A DNA stretch of 64,000 bases from Phycisphaerales bacterium (lineage in GTDB: Bacteria; Planctomycetota; Phycisphaerae; Phycisphaerales; UBA1924), in assembly GCA_947459215.1 (NCBI GenBank), contig CANHCQ010000001.1, forward strand, positions 124,001 to 188,000, in the 5' to 3' direction. Both the position numbers and the translations under genes were made by a program. This document shows positions 16,891-25,917 of this stretch, in pieces (the stretch's first letter is position 1; each line of letters begins with the position of its first letter). Below the pieces are notes generated by a model. That model was not told where the DNA came from. It saw only the letters and a list, made by a program, of their open reading frames with translations, and did no database searches.

Positions 16891-17004
16891 CTCGGGTCTC
16901 GTCTGCGGTCGAACGACCGCGTAAGACGCCTTCACAATCTACGATTTCTGCATGATTCGTCGGGATTTTCGATGACTTTGCGCCGGTGCTTCGTATCGTC
17001 GAAG

Positions 17005-17838
17005 ATGCCGACGATTCACGCGAGCGCTTCCGTGTCGCCCCAGGCCGTCCTCGGCGCGGGTGTCCGGATCGGCCCCGGCTGCGTGCTTGAGGGCGCGGTC
17101 ACCCTTGGCGACAACGTCGAGGTCATCGCCAACGCCTACCTCCGCGGCCCGCTCAGCATCGGCCCGGGCACCCTCATCTTTCCCGGTGTCTGCCTCGGCT
17201 TCAGCGCGCAGCACCTCAAGGTGAAGCACACCGATCCGACCGCCGGCGTCCGCATCGGCGCCGGCTGCACGTTCCGCGAGAACGCCACCGTCCACGCCGC
17301 CACCAAGATCGACGTCCCGACCATCGTCGGCGACGCCTGCTACCTGATGGTCAACGCGCACGTCGGACACGACTGCCGCGTCGGTTCCAACGTCACGATG
17401 GTCAACAACACCGCACTCGGCGGTCATTCCGACATCGCCGATCAGGTCACCCTCGGCGGCGGCGCGATGGTCCATCAGTTCACCCGCGTCGGTCGTCTCG
17501 CCATGATCGGCGGCGGGGCCAAGATCGTCGCCGACGCGCCGCCCTTCTCACTCGTCGTCGAACGCGCGTACCTCAGCGGCATCAACGTCGTTGGCCTCCG
17601 CCGCGCTGGCGTTGAACGCGAGCAGATCACCCGCGTCCGCGAGGCCTGCCGCCGCGCCTTCAAGCAGCCCCTCACCCGACCCGAGATGCAGCAGATCCTC
17701 GACGAACTTGCCGGCGCCAGCCCGCTCGTCGCCGAGATGGCCGCGTTCATCCGCGGCGGCCAGCGCCCCATTAGCGTCGGCTACCGGCTCACCGGTGCCA
17801 CCGTCGATCAGGACGAGCCCGCAAGCCGCGAGCGCTAG
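17005..17838 (+). CDS. lpxA: Acyl-[ACP]-UDP-N-acetylglucosamine O-acyltransferase (LpxA)
   Basis: LpxA carries out the first step of lipid A biosynthesis in the cytoplasm. The protein has 277 residues from ATG 17005 (MPTIHASASVSPQAVLG); an ATG at 16972 is in frame but adds a non-homologous tail. The left-handed beta-helix hexapeptide repeats are evident. The catalytic His is His122 in NAHVGHDC. The C-terminal helical part (GINVVGLRRAGVEREQITRVREACRRAF) is typical. Its presence supports a Gram-negative-type outer membrane. Its stop codon shares bases with the stop of the convergent deaminase gene (CTAG at 17835-17838). Confidence 0.92.
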   Translation: MPTIHASASVSPQAVLGAGVRIGPGCVLEGAVTLGDNVEVIANAYLRGPLSIGPGTLIFPGVCLGFSAQHLKVKHTDPTAGVRIGAGCTFRENATVHAATKIDVPTIVGDACYLMVNAHVGHDCRVGSNVTMVNNTALGGHSDIADQVTLGGGAMVHQFTRVGRLAMIGGGAKIVADAPPFSLVVERAYLSGINVVGLRRAGVEREQITRVREACRRAFKQPLTRPEMQQILDELAGASPLVAEMAAFIRGGQRPISVGYRLTGATVDQDEPASRER

Positions 17839-18311
17839 TACGTCCCGCACTTCGCCGCCGCCTTCCACTCCGCGAACAGCGCCGCGCACTCCTTCGCCAG
17901 CACGCCGCGATACGCCTTGGTCGAGCTGCCGCCCTTGGTGTAGATCTCCTCGATCGGCACGCTCAGCTCGTGGAAGCCCGCGTCACCCGCGTCCGCGATC
18001 GACGCCCCGAAGTACACCGCATCCAGCCGGCTCCAGTGAATCGCCGACGCGCACATCGGGCACGGCTCGGTTGTTGTGTACATCACACAGCCGGTGAGAT
18101 CGATCGTCCGCAGCGCCCGCGCGGTGTTCTGGATGCACACCACCTCCGCGTGCGCCGTCGGGTCCGTCCGATGCCACACCTCGTTGTGCCCGCTTCCAAC
18201 CAGTGCCTCGCGGCGGACCACCACCGCGCCGAACGGCGACTGCCCCTTGCTGATCCCCGCCCGCGCCTGTTCGATCGCCAAACGCATCCAATGCTCGTGT
18301 GTTTCCGGCAT
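17835..18311 (-). CDS. Nucleoside/guanine deaminase family protein
   Basis: Protein of 158 residues of the cytidine/deoxycytidylate deaminase superfamily. The zinc site is seen as HAE (TAHAEVVCIQ) and PCPMC (TEPCPMCASAIHWSRLDAVYFG), with the proton-shuttle Glu in HAE. The tail (GFHELSVPIEEIYTKGGSSTKAYRGVLAKECAALFAEWKAA) resembles guanine deaminases of the GuaD type more than TadA tRNA deaminases. It probably converts guanine to xanthine or acts on a related base. It is divergent from truA, whose start is only 27 bases away, so the two may share control. Confidence 0.8.
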   Translation of the reverse strand: MPETHEHWMRLAIEQARAGISKGQSPFGAVVVRREALVGSGHNEVWHRTDPTAHAEVVCIQNTARALRTIDLTGCVMYTTTEPCPMCASAIHWSRLDAVYFGASIADAGDAGFHELSVPIEEIYTKGGSSTKAYRGVLAKECAALFAEWKAAAKCGTY

Positions 18312-18337
18312 TCCCGATCGTACGCGTACCCTCTCAC

Positions 18338-19222
18338 GTGCCCCGCTACCGCCTCACCATCGCCTACGACGGCACCAACTTCTGCGGCTGGCAGAAGCAA
18401 GAACCCACGCTCGAGCAGTCGAACCTGACGGGCTCCGGCAAGTTCGTCGATCCCGCCCTTGCTCCCGAAGACCCGACCCGCGTCGCCCTCCGCACCGTGC
18501 AGGGCGTCGTCGAACGCGCCGTCCGCGAGATCGTCCGCGAACGCGTCGAAGTGCTCGGCGCCTCCCGTACCGACAGCGGTGTACACGCCAAGGGCCAGGT
18601 TGCCGCGTTCACCTGCGGCGGCGATGAGGACGCCCACACCGGCTGGCCCATCAAACGCAGCACCGACGCCCTCACCCGTGCGATCAACGGCAAACTCCCG
18701 GACGACGTCGTGATCCTCGACGCGGCACTCGTCGCCGACGACTTCCACCCCATCGGCACGTGCGAACGCAAGGCCTACTCCTACACCTTCCACAACGCCA
18801 AGTCCCGCCCGCTCTTTGACCGTCAATACGTCCACCACGTCTGGGACACGCTCGACGTCGAAGCCATGCAGCGCGCCGCGCAAGCACTCATCGGCGAGCA
18901 CGACTTCGCGTCATTCGCCGCCAGCGGCCACGGCCGCCTCACCACCGTCCGCACCATCTACGCCCTCACCGTCACCAAGACCGACATCGGCCCCGGTGCC
19001 GCACGCATCCGCATGGACATCGAAGGCAACGGCTTCCTCTGGAACATGGTCCGCATCATCGGCGGCACCCTCATCGACGTCGGCCGCGGGATCAAGAAGG
19101 CCGAGGACGTGCAAGCAATCCTCGAATCCCGTGACCGTACCCGCGCCGGGCCGACGCTGCCGCCAACTGGCCTCTGTCTCGAGTGGATTCGTTATCGAAG
19201 CCCCGATGCTTCGATCGTGTGA
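18338..19222 (+). CDS. truA: tRNA pseudouridine(38-40) synthase TruA
   Basis: TruA isomerises uridines 38-40 in the anticodon arm of many tRNAs. The start chosen is GTG 18338 (VPRYRLTIAYDGTNFCGWQ); the frame is open to a GTG at 18299, which would overlap the divergent deaminase start. The catalytic Asp is Asp79 in SRTDSGVHA. Other family parts are ERKAYSYTF, HDFASFAASG and GNGFLWNMVRIIGGTLIDVGRG. About 30 extra residues (EPTLEQSNLTGSGKFVDPAL...) lie between GWQKQ and VQGVVE, compared with E. coli TruA. The 3' end overlaps the next gene by 17 bases. Confidence 0.9.
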   Translation: MPRYRLTIAYDGTNFCGWQKQEPTLEQSNLTGSGKFVDPALAPEDPTRVALRTVQGVVERAVREIVRERVEVLGASRTDSGVHAKGQVAAFTCGGDEDAHTGWPIKRSTDALTRAINGKLPDDVVILDAALVADDFHPIGTCERKAYSYTFHNAKSRPLFDRQYVHHVWDTLDVEAMQRAAQALIGEHDFASFAASGHGRLTTVRTIYALTVTKTDIGPGAARIRMDIEGNGFLWNMVRIIGGTLIDVGRGIKKAEDVQAILESRDRTRAGPTLPPTGLCLEWIRYRSPDASIV

Positions 19223-19736
19223 AACCCGCCCTTTCTTCACCGGTACCACATTCGTGACTCGGGGGCTGCCCTCCAAACTCCTCCTCTGGCTCGGCGGCCT
19301 GCTCATCGGCCTCTCCCTCATCGCCTACCCCTTCTCCTGGCTCGTAGGGCTCGATTACGCCGCCGACTCCACCAGCCGCATGAACTCCGCCCGCCTCCTC
19401 CCCGGCGCCGTCCGTGTCCAGCGCAGCAAGCCGTTCTCCCCCGGCGTCCTCACCGCCAAGGAGAGCTTCACCCGCGTCGTTTACCCGTCCATGTCGGCGA
19501 TGACCCGCCAGACCTTCGTCGCCCCCGTTCTCCGCACCAGCACCATGGGCACCGAGGTCATCATCCCCTTCTGGTCCGTCGGCACCATCGGCCTGGGCTT
19601 TGTCCTCCTCGCGCTCCGCCCATGGGCTAAGCCCCCGCACGGCGCCTGCCGCCGCTGCGGCTACGACCTGCAAGGCGTGCGCGACAATCGCTGCCCCGAG
19701 TGCGGCCGCGACGCCGCGACACCCGCCCGCGCGTGA
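19206..19736 (+). CDS. Membrane protein with C-terminal zinc ribbon (CRRCGYDL type)
   Basis: Protein of 176 residues from ATG 19206, or 160 from GTG 19254. It has an N-terminal hydrophobic segment (LLLWLGGLLIGLSLIAYPFSW), a middle periplasmic-type region, a second segment (FWSVGTIGLGFVLLALRPW) and a C-terminal ribbon CRRCGYDLQG...CPECGRD. In my experience this CxxCGYDLxG...CPECG ending is a recurrent signature of planctomycete, especially Phycisphaerae, membrane proteins. Its role is unknown. The 17-base overlap with truA suggests coupled translation. Confidence 0.7.
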   Translation: MLRSCETRPFFTGTTFVTRGLPSKLLLWLGGLLIGLSLIAYPFSWLVGLDYAADSTSRMNSARLLPGAVRVQRSKPFSPGVLTAKESFTRVVYPSMSAMTRQTFVAPVLRTSTMGTEVIIPFWSVGTIGLGFVLLALRPWAKPPHGACRRCGYDLQGVRDNRCPECGRDAATPARA

Positions 19737-19767
19737 CCGTCGATGTTCGATACCATCGACGCTCCGC

Positions 19768-21009
19768 ATGCCCCTCCGCATCCTCCACATCTCCACCCGC
19801 CTCATCCTCGGCGGCTCGCAGGAAAACACCGTCCTCTCCTGCGAGGGCCAATCGCGCCTCGGCCACGACGTCCACCTCGCCTTCGGCCCCATCTTCGGCC
19901 CCGAAGGCTCCCTCTTCGATCGCGCGTCCAACTTCTCCTGCACCGACAACCAAGGCCAACAACGCCGCATCGGCATGCACGAGATCCCAACCCTCATCCG
20001 CGAGATCCGCCCCCTCACCGATCTCCGCTGCTACTACGCGCTCCGCAGGCTCATCCGCGACCTGCAGCCCGACATCGTCCACACCCACAGCAGCAAGGCC
20101 GGCATCCTCGGCCGGGCCGCCGCGTGGGCCGAGTTGCCCGCCGCCAAACGCCGCGGCAAGCCCATCGGCGTCGTCCACACCATCCACGGCCCGCCCTTCC
20201 ACAAGTATCTGCCCTCCCGCACCAACCGCCTCTACATCGCCAGCGAGAAGTTCGCCGCCAAACGCTGCCACCGCATCGTCTCCGTCGCCGACGCGATGAC
20301 GACGCAGTTCCTCGACGAACACATCGGTCGTAAGGAGCAGTACTCCACCGTCTACAGCGGCATGGAAGTCGATCGCTATCTCAAACCCGTCACGCCGCAG
20401 GGCACCGCCGCCACCAGCGACTCCGTTCGCGACAGCCTCGGCCTCTCACCCATGGACTTCGTCGTCGGCACTGTCGCCCGACTCGCCGAGCTCAAGGGCC
20501 ACGACGATCTGCTCGACGCCCTCGGGGACGAGCTCCGTAAACGCGACAACTGGAAGCTCCTCTGGGTCGGCGACGGCTGGTGGCGCGATCGCCTGCTCAA
20601 GCGCGTCGCCGAGATGGGCCTCGCCTCCAAAGTCATCACTACCGGCCTCGTCCCCAGCGAACGCGTCCCCGAGATGATGAAGGCCATGGACGTCCTTGTC
20701 CATCCCTCGTACCGCGAAGGCCTCCCCCGCACCGTGCCCCAAGCTCTGCTCGTCGGCGTTCCCGTCGTCGCCTACGACGTCGACGGCACCGGCGAGATCT
20801 GCATCAACCGCGTCACCGGCCGCCTCATCCCGCCCAAGGACACCGCCGCATTGCGCGAGGCCGTCGCATCGATGTACGATCACCCCGACGACCGCGCCGC
20901 GATGGCCTCCCGCGGCCGCGAGCTCTGCCGCGAACGCTTCAGCGCCGAAACCATGGTCGCCGAGCTGGAGAAGGTCTATGCCCAAGCCCTCGCCATGGCC
21001 CGCACGTGA
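19768..21009 (+). CDS. GT4-family glycosyltransferase
   Basis: Protein of 413 residues from ATG 19768 (MPLRILHISTRLILGGSQENTVL), the standard opening of GT-B retaining transferases with the Gly-rich loop GGSQEN. The C-terminal half has VGTVARLAELKGHDDLL, LLWVGDGWWRDRL and HPSYREGLPRTVPQALLVGVPVVAYDVDGTGEI. The usual EX7E motif reads E-GLPRTVP-Q, so the second Glu is Gln. It probably transfers a sugar from a nucleotide sugar to a lipid or polysaccharide at the inner face of the membrane. The downstream gene begins inside its last 32 bases. Confidence 0.85.
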   Translation: MPLRILHISTRLILGGSQENTVLSCEGQSRLGHDVHLAFGPIFGPEGSLFDRASNFSCTDNQGQQRRIGMHEIPTLIREIRPLTDLRCYYALRRLIRDLQPDIVHTHSSKAGILGRAAAWAELPAAKRRGKPIGVVHTIHGPPFHKYLPSRTNRLYIASEKFAAKRCHRIVSVADAMTTQFLDEHIGRKEQYSTVYSGMEVDRYLKPVTPQGTAATSDSVRDSLGLSPMDFVVGTVARLAELKGHDDLLDALGDELRKRDNWKLLWVGDGWWRDRLLKRVAEMGLASKVITTGLVPSERVPEMMKAMDVLVHPSYREGLPRTVPQALLVGVPVVAYDVDGTGEICINRVTGRLIPPKDTAALREAVASMYDHPDDRAAMASRGRELCRERFSAETMVAELEKVYAQALAMART

Positions 21010-23062
21010 TCCCGCTCCCGCGTTCCGAGCCGCGTGCCTCGCCGCGCTGCTATTCGTCTCCGCCGCCCACGCCCAGCGACTGAACCTTGGCTCGACCGAG
21101 CCCGCCCCCGGTAGCGGAGCCGTGGCCCTCCGCGACGCCCAAGCCCTCCGCGAGTCCGCCGCCGCATTCAAGCAAAACAAGCCCGCGAGCGAGCAGTTCC
21201 TCGCCGCTTACACCACGCTCGCCGCCGCACTGCTCGAACAAGGCGAAGCCCTCGGCGTCCCCGGCTCGCGCCATATCGCCGCGGCCCGCAAGCTGCAAGC
21301 CGCACAACCCGCGCTCGCGGCCGCGCTCACGGCCGCGCTCGGCACCAAGCTCCTCACCGATGCCCAAGCCGCTTCGCTCACCCAATCCATCGACACACTC
21401 GCCGCCACGACGATCACCACCGACGCACTCGACACCGAACTCCGCACGGCCTTCGCCCCGCTGATCGAGAAGCTCGATCCTTCCCACGCCCTCGCCGCGT
21501 GGCCGACCATCGTCGGCGCGCCGAGCCCCGCGTGGCCCGAGTTCAAGAGCACCGATGCAGCCACCCTCGCCGCCGCGCTCCAAGCGCTCGAGCCGCTGCG
21601 GCAGCGCGTCGCGCTCGCCTCCAAGTGGGCCGCGTACAAGCCCGGCGCCGACGCGCTCACCCGCCTCGTCCGCGAGGCCGGCGGCTGCTTCGGCCGCGAG
21701 TCCAGACTTCCCGTCGGCGCGTACAAGCGTTGGCTCAAGGAGCTCGCACAGGGTGCGCAGGAGATCCTCGCCGACACCTCCACCGACCCCGCACAGGCCG
21801 ACCGCGGCCTGGCCCGCCTTCGCCGCCTCGCCGCGTGGTCCCGCGTGCTCGATGCCCTCGAACGCCACACCAGCACGCCCGCCTTCAAGCCCATCACCGA
21901 CGCACTCGGCCCCGCCTTTGAGCTGATGCCCGACGAACCGCCGGCCCCAACCGCCGCGAACGCCGACCGTCTCACCCGCCTCGCCCTGTGGCTCGAGTCC
22001 ATGCCCACCCGTGAGACGCTACAGGACGACTCGACCGTCATTCGCCAACTCCGCCCCGCGTTCCGGTCTATCGCCGACCTCTGCCGTGGCTCGCAGTCCG
22101 AAGCAACCGACGCCGTCGCCGCCGCCATCCGCAGCGCCGACGCCGCCGGCGAGCCGGGCGTCATGGCGGCCGTCAACATGCACCGCCGGCACACCCGCCT
22201 CCTCACCCTCATTCGCCGCGCCAGCGACGCCCTCCGCGATCCGCAGACCGCCGCTCCCGCCGAGCCCACGCTCCGCGAGAACGCCAAGCCGCTCGCCGAT
22301 GCCCTGCTCAAGCTCGCCAAGGACGTCGCCGACCCCAAGCAGCGCGACCAAGCCATCGACGGCCTCTCCAACCTTGCCTCCGATTGCGCCGATCTGCTCG
22401 ATCTCACAGGAGAGCGCCGCCTCCGCGAACGAGACCCGGCCCTCGACGCCGTCCTCGGCACGCAGGCCGGCACACTCCTCGACGCCGTCGAACGCGAACG
22501 CGCGCTGTGGCGCAAGAACGCCTCCAACCGCAGCGGCCCCGGAGGTGAGCAGCACGCCGCCCGCCTCCGCGCCCTCGCTTCAACCCTCGCCCTCGCCGCC
22601 GACATCGCCGACCTCGAGTCCGACCGCGCCGCCCTGTCCCGCTTCGGCGGCTGGACGCTCGACGACGCCGATCTCGTAAAGCTCCTCAACGACGCCAAAG
22701 GCGCGCTGCGTGCCTTCGTCGCCACCGCATCCGACGCCGACGAGGCCAAGGCCCGCGACGCCGCCCGCGCCGCAGATCAACTCGCCGCCCGCCACGCGAT
22801 CATCCGCGTCGCCGCCCACGCCAGCCGTGCAACACGTGAGCGCAAGGAACTGGTCGCTGACACCGATTCCGCCCGTGCCGCGGTATTGCTGCTCGCAGTG
22901 TGCTCAGGCGCGCCGGACCCACGCTGGGCAACCCTCGGCACCGAACGCGACACCCTCGCATCGATCTGTCGCTACGCCACCGAATCACGCGATTCACAGA
23001 GCGCGGCGGAGTACGCGAACAAGCGAGCGAACGACATACTGGATCGCATCAAAGAGCGATGA
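20978..23062 (+). CDS. Large Ala-rich exported helical protein, unknown function
   Basis: Protein of 694 residues. The start at ATG 20978 (MPKPSPWPARDPAPAFRAACLAALL) is required to include the signal peptide ending AAHAQ, and lies 32 bases inside the end of the glycosyltransferase gene in another frame. No later start codon precedes the hydrophobic core. The mature protein is almost all alpha-helical by composition (many Ala, Leu, Arg, Asp) with no Cys pair pattern, no enzymatic motif and no repeat that I can define. A periplasmic location is inferred. Third codon positions are strongly C/G, so it is a real gene. Confidence 0.7.
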   Translation: MPKPSPWPARDPAPAFRAACLAALLFVSAAHAQRLNLGSTEPAPGSGAVALRDAQALRESAAAFKQNKPASEQFLAAYTTLAAALLEQGEALGVPGSRHIAAARKLQAAQPALAAALTAALGTKLLTDAQAASLTQSIDTLAATTITTDALDTELRTAFAPLIEKLDPSHALAAWPTIVGAPSPAWPEFKSTDAATLAAALQALEPLRQRVALASKWAAYKPGADALTRLVREAGGCFGRESRLPVGAYKRWLKELAQGAQEILADTSTDPAQADRGLARLRRLAAWSRVLDALERHTSTPAFKPITDALGPAFELMPDEPPAPTAANADRLTRLALWLESMPTRETLQDDSTVIRQLRPAFRSIADLCRGSQSEATDAVAAAIRSADAAGEPGVMAAVNMHRRHTRLLTLIRRASDALRDPQTAAPAEPTLRENAKPLADALLKLAKDVADPKQRDQAIDGLSNLASDCADLLDLTGERRLRERDPALDAVLGTQAGTLLDAVERERALWRKNASNRSGPGGEQHAARLRALASTLALAADIADLESDRAALSRFGGWTLDDADLVKLLNDAKGALRAFVATASDADEAKARDAARAADQLAARHAIIRVAAHASRATRERKELVADTDSARAAVLLLAVCSGAPDPRWATLGTERDTLASICRYATESRDSQSAAEYANKRANDILDRIKER

Positions 23063-23088
23063 TCGGCTGCGCCACAACCCGCCCCGCG

Positions 23089-23118
23089 CGTCCTCTCCCC
23101 GCCTGCGGGGAGAGGACG
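23089..23118. terminator. 13-bp hairpin between convergent genes
   Basis: CGTCCTCTCCCCG / CGGGGAGAGGACG with a 4-base loop, 27 bases after the stop of the Ala-rich gene and before the end of zwf. There is no T-run. The motif CTCTCCCCGC...GCGGGGAGAG is also common as a dispersed element. Confidence 0.5.
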
Positions 23119-23188
23119 GCTTGAGGCGAAGCCTCACGCCAGGTGAGGGGACTGCGTGCACAAGCGCGTGTTGACATCCGGACACCAA

Positions 23189-23252
23189 GCGCCCCTCCCC
23201 GGTCTCGCTGCGCTCGACCAACCCTTCCCGCTGCGCGGGGCGGGGAGGCGCG
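23189..23252. repeat. Imperfect GC-rich inverted repeat
   Basis: GCGCCCCTCCCCG at the left and CGGGGAGGCGC at the right, enclosing GGTCTCGCTGCGCTCGACC and TTCCCGCTGCGCGGGG. A related unit is at 34592-34654. It lies between convergent genes. The remainder of 23063-23304 holds no gene. Confidence 0.45.
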
Positions 23253-23304
23253 GCCGCCGCACGTCTTCTGTGTTGCCGTCCAACCTCACCCCTCCAACTT
23301 TCCC

Positions 23305-24771
23305 CTAAATCTCCGTCCACTGATGCCCGCGCGACACCAGCAGCTCCTCGGCCTCCTGCGGCCCCCAGCTCCCCGATGCGTACTGCTTCAGCTGCGGCCG
23401 GTTCTGCAGCACCGGATCGAACAACTCCCACGAGGTCTCGATCTCGTCGGAGCGGACGAACAACGTGCGGTCGCCGCGGACGACATCCAGCAGCAGCGTC
23501 TGGTACGCCTCCGGCAGCTTGCCGAACGCCTCGGCGTAACGGAACCGCATCCGCTGCGTCTGCAGGTGCAGGCCTGAGCCCGGCTTTTTCACATCGACGG
23601 TCATGTTGAACCCCTCGTCGGGCTGCAGCAGCAGTTCGAGGCGGTTCTGGGTGAAGACGCACGAGCCGTAGGTATCGAACATCGCCACCGGCGGGCGGCG
23701 GAACGTCACCACAATCCGCGTCGCCTTCTTCGCCAGCCGCTTGCCCGTCCGCAGATAGAACGGCACGCCCTGCCAACGCCAGTTGTTGATCGACAGCTTC
23801 GCCGCCACGAACGTTTCGGTGTTCGAGTTGGGAGCCACGCCCTTCTCGCCCAGATATCCGGGGACGACCTCGTTGCCCATCATGCCCTTGCCGTACTGCC
23901 CGAAGACGACGTGCTCCTTGTCGAGTGGCAGGATGGATTTGAGCACCTTCACCTTCTCGTTGCCGACGCTGTCGGCCTCGATGAGTGCGGGCGGCTCCAT
24001 CGCGACCAGCGCGACGAGCTGCATCATGTGGTTCTGCACGATGTCGCGGAGCGCGCCGGCGTTCTCGTAGAACGCGCCGCGCGACTCGACGCCCAGCTGC
24101 TCCGCCACCGTGATCTCGATCTTCTCGATCTTGTCGCGGTTCCAGATCGGCTCGAACATCGAGTTGGCGAAGCGGAAGACGAGAATGTTCTGGACGGTGT
24201 CCTTGCCCAGGTAGTGGTCGAGGCGGTAGACGTGATCCTCGGGGTAGTACTTGTGGATGAGGTCGTTGAGGGCCTTGGCGCTCGAAAGATCCTGACCGAA
24301 CGGCTTCTCGAGGATCAGCCGCGTCCAGCCCGGGCTCTTGTTCAGCCCGACCTCCGCCAGCCGCTCCACCGTGGGCGCAAACGCCGGCAGCGGCAGCGCG
24401 AGATTGAACGCGCGATGGCCGGGAAGTGTGTGCTCCCGCTCCAGCGTCTCGATCCGGGTGCGCAGCGCCTGGTACTCCTTGGGCCCGCTTTCGCCCAGCG
24501 ACTGGAAGTACAGCGTCTTCTTCGCCCATCGCTCCGCGTCGGCCTTGTGCACGCCGCCTTGGGCGAGCGCTTCCACCGCCGCGGTGCGGAACTGATCATC
24601 CGTCAGGGCCGCGCGGGCGACGCCCAGGATCGCGTGCCCCTCGTGCGCGTCGGGGTCCAGGTCCGCGTGATACAAGGCCGGGATCAGCTTGCGATACGAC
24701 AAATCTCCGGTTGCACCGAAGATGACGAACAGGTGACGAGGAGCAGGACCGCCCTGGCTGACGAGTTGCAT
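23305..24771 (-). CDS. zwf: Glucose-6-phosphate 1-dehydrogenase
   Basis: This enzyme oxidises glucose 6-phosphate to 6-phosphogluconolactone with NAD(P)+, the entry to the oxidative pentose phosphate pathway. The protein has 488 residues from ATG 24771 (MQLVSQGGPAPRHLFVIFGATGDLSYRKL), with GGAG upstream; the frame is open further because of the neighbouring repeat. It has the nucleotide site GATGDLSYRKL, EKPFG, the substrate motif RLDHYLGK with catalytic His186, and the NAP-type C-terminal domain. gnd lies just upstream on the same strand, the two separated by a long inverted repeat. No 6-phosphogluconolactonase is seen nearby. Confidence 0.95.
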   Translation of the reverse strand: MQLVSQGGPAPRHLFVIFGATGDLSYRKLIPALYHADLDPDAHEGHAILGVARAALTDDQFRTAAVEALAQGGVHKADAERWAKKTLYFQSLGESGPKEYQALRTRIETLEREHTLPGHRAFNLALPLPAFAPTVERLAEVGLNKSPGWTRLILEKPFGQDLSSAKALNDLIHKYYPEDHVYRLDHYLGKDTVQNILVFRFANSMFEPIWNRDKIEKIEITVAEQLGVESRGAFYENAGALRDIVQNHMMQLVALVAMEPPALIEADSVGNEKVKVLKSILPLDKEHVVFGQYGKGMMGNEVVPGYLGEKGVAPNSNTETFVAAKLSINNWRWQGVPFYLRTGKRLAKKATRIVVTFRRPPVAMFDTYGSCVFTQNRLELLLQPDEGFNMTVDVKKPGSGLHLQTQRMRFRYAEAFGKLPEAYQTLLLDVVRGDRTLFVRSDEIETSWELFDPVLQNRPQLKQYASGSWGPQEAEELLVSRGHQWTEI

Positions 24772-24789
24772 GAGAAACTCCGAGAGCAG

Positions 24790-24899
24790 TTCACCGCGGA
24801 GGACGCGGAGAACGCAGAGGAATGCAGAGCATTGATTCAGAACTGCAGCGCGTTGAGCATTCCGATTCTCTCCGCGTTCTCTGCGTCCTCCGCGGTGAA
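24790..24899. repeat. Inverted repeat TTCACCGCGGAGGACGC..., copy 1
   Basis: Left arm 24790-24819 and right arm 24868-24899 are inverted copies of a 30-base unit (TTCACCGCGGAGGACGCGGA...), with only two mismatches over the core. An inner pair GGAATGC/GCATTCC continues the stem. The whole gap between gnd and zwf is made of this element. A second full copy lies at 30961-31110, in the same setting between two minus-strand genes. Confidence 0.8.
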
Positions 24900-24905
24900 T
24901 GGCCT

Positions 24906-25811
24906 TTACGTCTTCTTGATCGCGTGCCCGCCGAACTGGTTCCGCATCATCGCGAGCATGCGATCGGTGTAGCAGTACTCGTCGCGGCTGCGGAAGCGGC
25001 TTTGCAGGCTCAGCGTGATCACCGGCGCGAAGACGTCGAGGTCGATCGCCTCCGCCACCGTCCAACGCCCCTCGCCGCTGTCCGCGACCCACGGCTTGAT
25101 GTCCTTCAGCGTCGCGTCGTCCTTGAGCCCGATGCTGATCAGATCGAGCAGCCACGAACGCACCACGCTGCCGTGCTGCCAGATCTGGCTGATCTGCTGC
25201 ACGTTCAGATCGAGGTCCTTCTTCTTCGCCATGATCGCGAAGCCCTCGGCGAAGGCCTGCATCATGCCGTACTCGATGCCGTTGTGCACCATCTTGGTGA
25301 AGTGGCCCGCGCCGCTCGGACCGACGCGGCCCCAGCCCTTGTCGGGCGCGGGGGCAAGGGTCTTGAAGATGGGGCTCAGTCGCTCCACCGCGGCATGGTC
25401 GCCTCCGATCATCATCGAGTAACCCTCGGTGATGCCCCAGATGCCGCCGCTGGTGCCGACATCCACGTAGTGGATGCCCTTGGCCGCCAGCTCCTGGCCG
25501 CGACGGATGGTGTCCTTGTAGTTCGTGTTGCCGCCGTCGATGAGCGTGTCGCCCTTCGACAAGTGCGGCAGAAAGTCCGCGATCGCCTGATCGACCGGCG
25601 CACCCGCCGGGATCATCAGCCAGATCGCCCGTGGCCCGCTCAGGAGCTTGCACATCTCCGCCGGAGTGCCCGCGCTCTTGGCGCCGAGCTTGGTCTGGCG
25701 ACCAACCGCATCCGCGGCCCGGTCCATGACGACCAGCGAGTGCCCGCCCTTGATGAGCCGCTCGCTCATGTTGCCGCCCATTTTGCCGAGACCGACAAGT
25801 CCGAGTTCCAT
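24906..25811 (-). CDS. gnd: 6-phosphogluconate dehydrogenase, short (NAD-type) form
   Basis: This enzyme decarboxylates 6-phosphogluconate to ribulose 5-phosphate. It has 301 residues, the length of the GntZ/YqeC-type short form rather than the 470-residue form. It has GLGKMGGNM at the N-terminus, GGNTNYKDT, DVGTSGGIWG and the catalytic Lys173 in GAGHFTKMVHNGIEYG. Asp30 at the end of the second strand (VVMDR) suggests NAD+ rather than NADP+ preference, an inference. A very good ribosome site (GGAGG) precedes ATG 25811. It pairs functionally with zwf downstream. Confidence 0.92.
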   Translation of the reverse strand: MELGLVGLGKMGGNMSERLIKGGHSLVVMDRAADAVGRQTKLGAKSAGTPAEMCKLLSGPRAIWLMIPAGAPVDQAIADFLPHLSKGDTLIDGGNTNYKDTIRRGQELAAKGIHYVDVGTSGGIWGITEGYSMMIGGDHAAVERLSPIFKTLAPAPDKGWGRVGPSGAGHFTKMVHNGIEYGMMQAFAEGFAIMAKKKDLDLNVQQISQIWQHGSVVRSWLLDLISIGLKDDATLKDIKPWVADSGEGRWTVAEAIDLDVFAPVITLSLQSRFRSRDEYCYTDRMLAMMRNQFGGHAIKKT

Positions 25812-25917
25812 GGAAAACCTCCCGGCATGAGATGCCGCAGGGTGTTTATCGGTCGCTGGAAAGCGTCAGTCCAGCAAACAAACGGTGAACATCGTGTACT
25901 CGCGGGAGGGTGTTCTG

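Noticed and set aside
16905-16920. Terminator after the feo operon
   Set aside because: GCGGTCG/CGACCGC has only a 2-base loop and no T-run; it may be chance.
23000-25000. Replication origin called directly
   Set aside because: The skew change is only hand-sampled, no DnaA-box cluster was recognised, and gene orientation argues against an origin, so it is given only as a finding.
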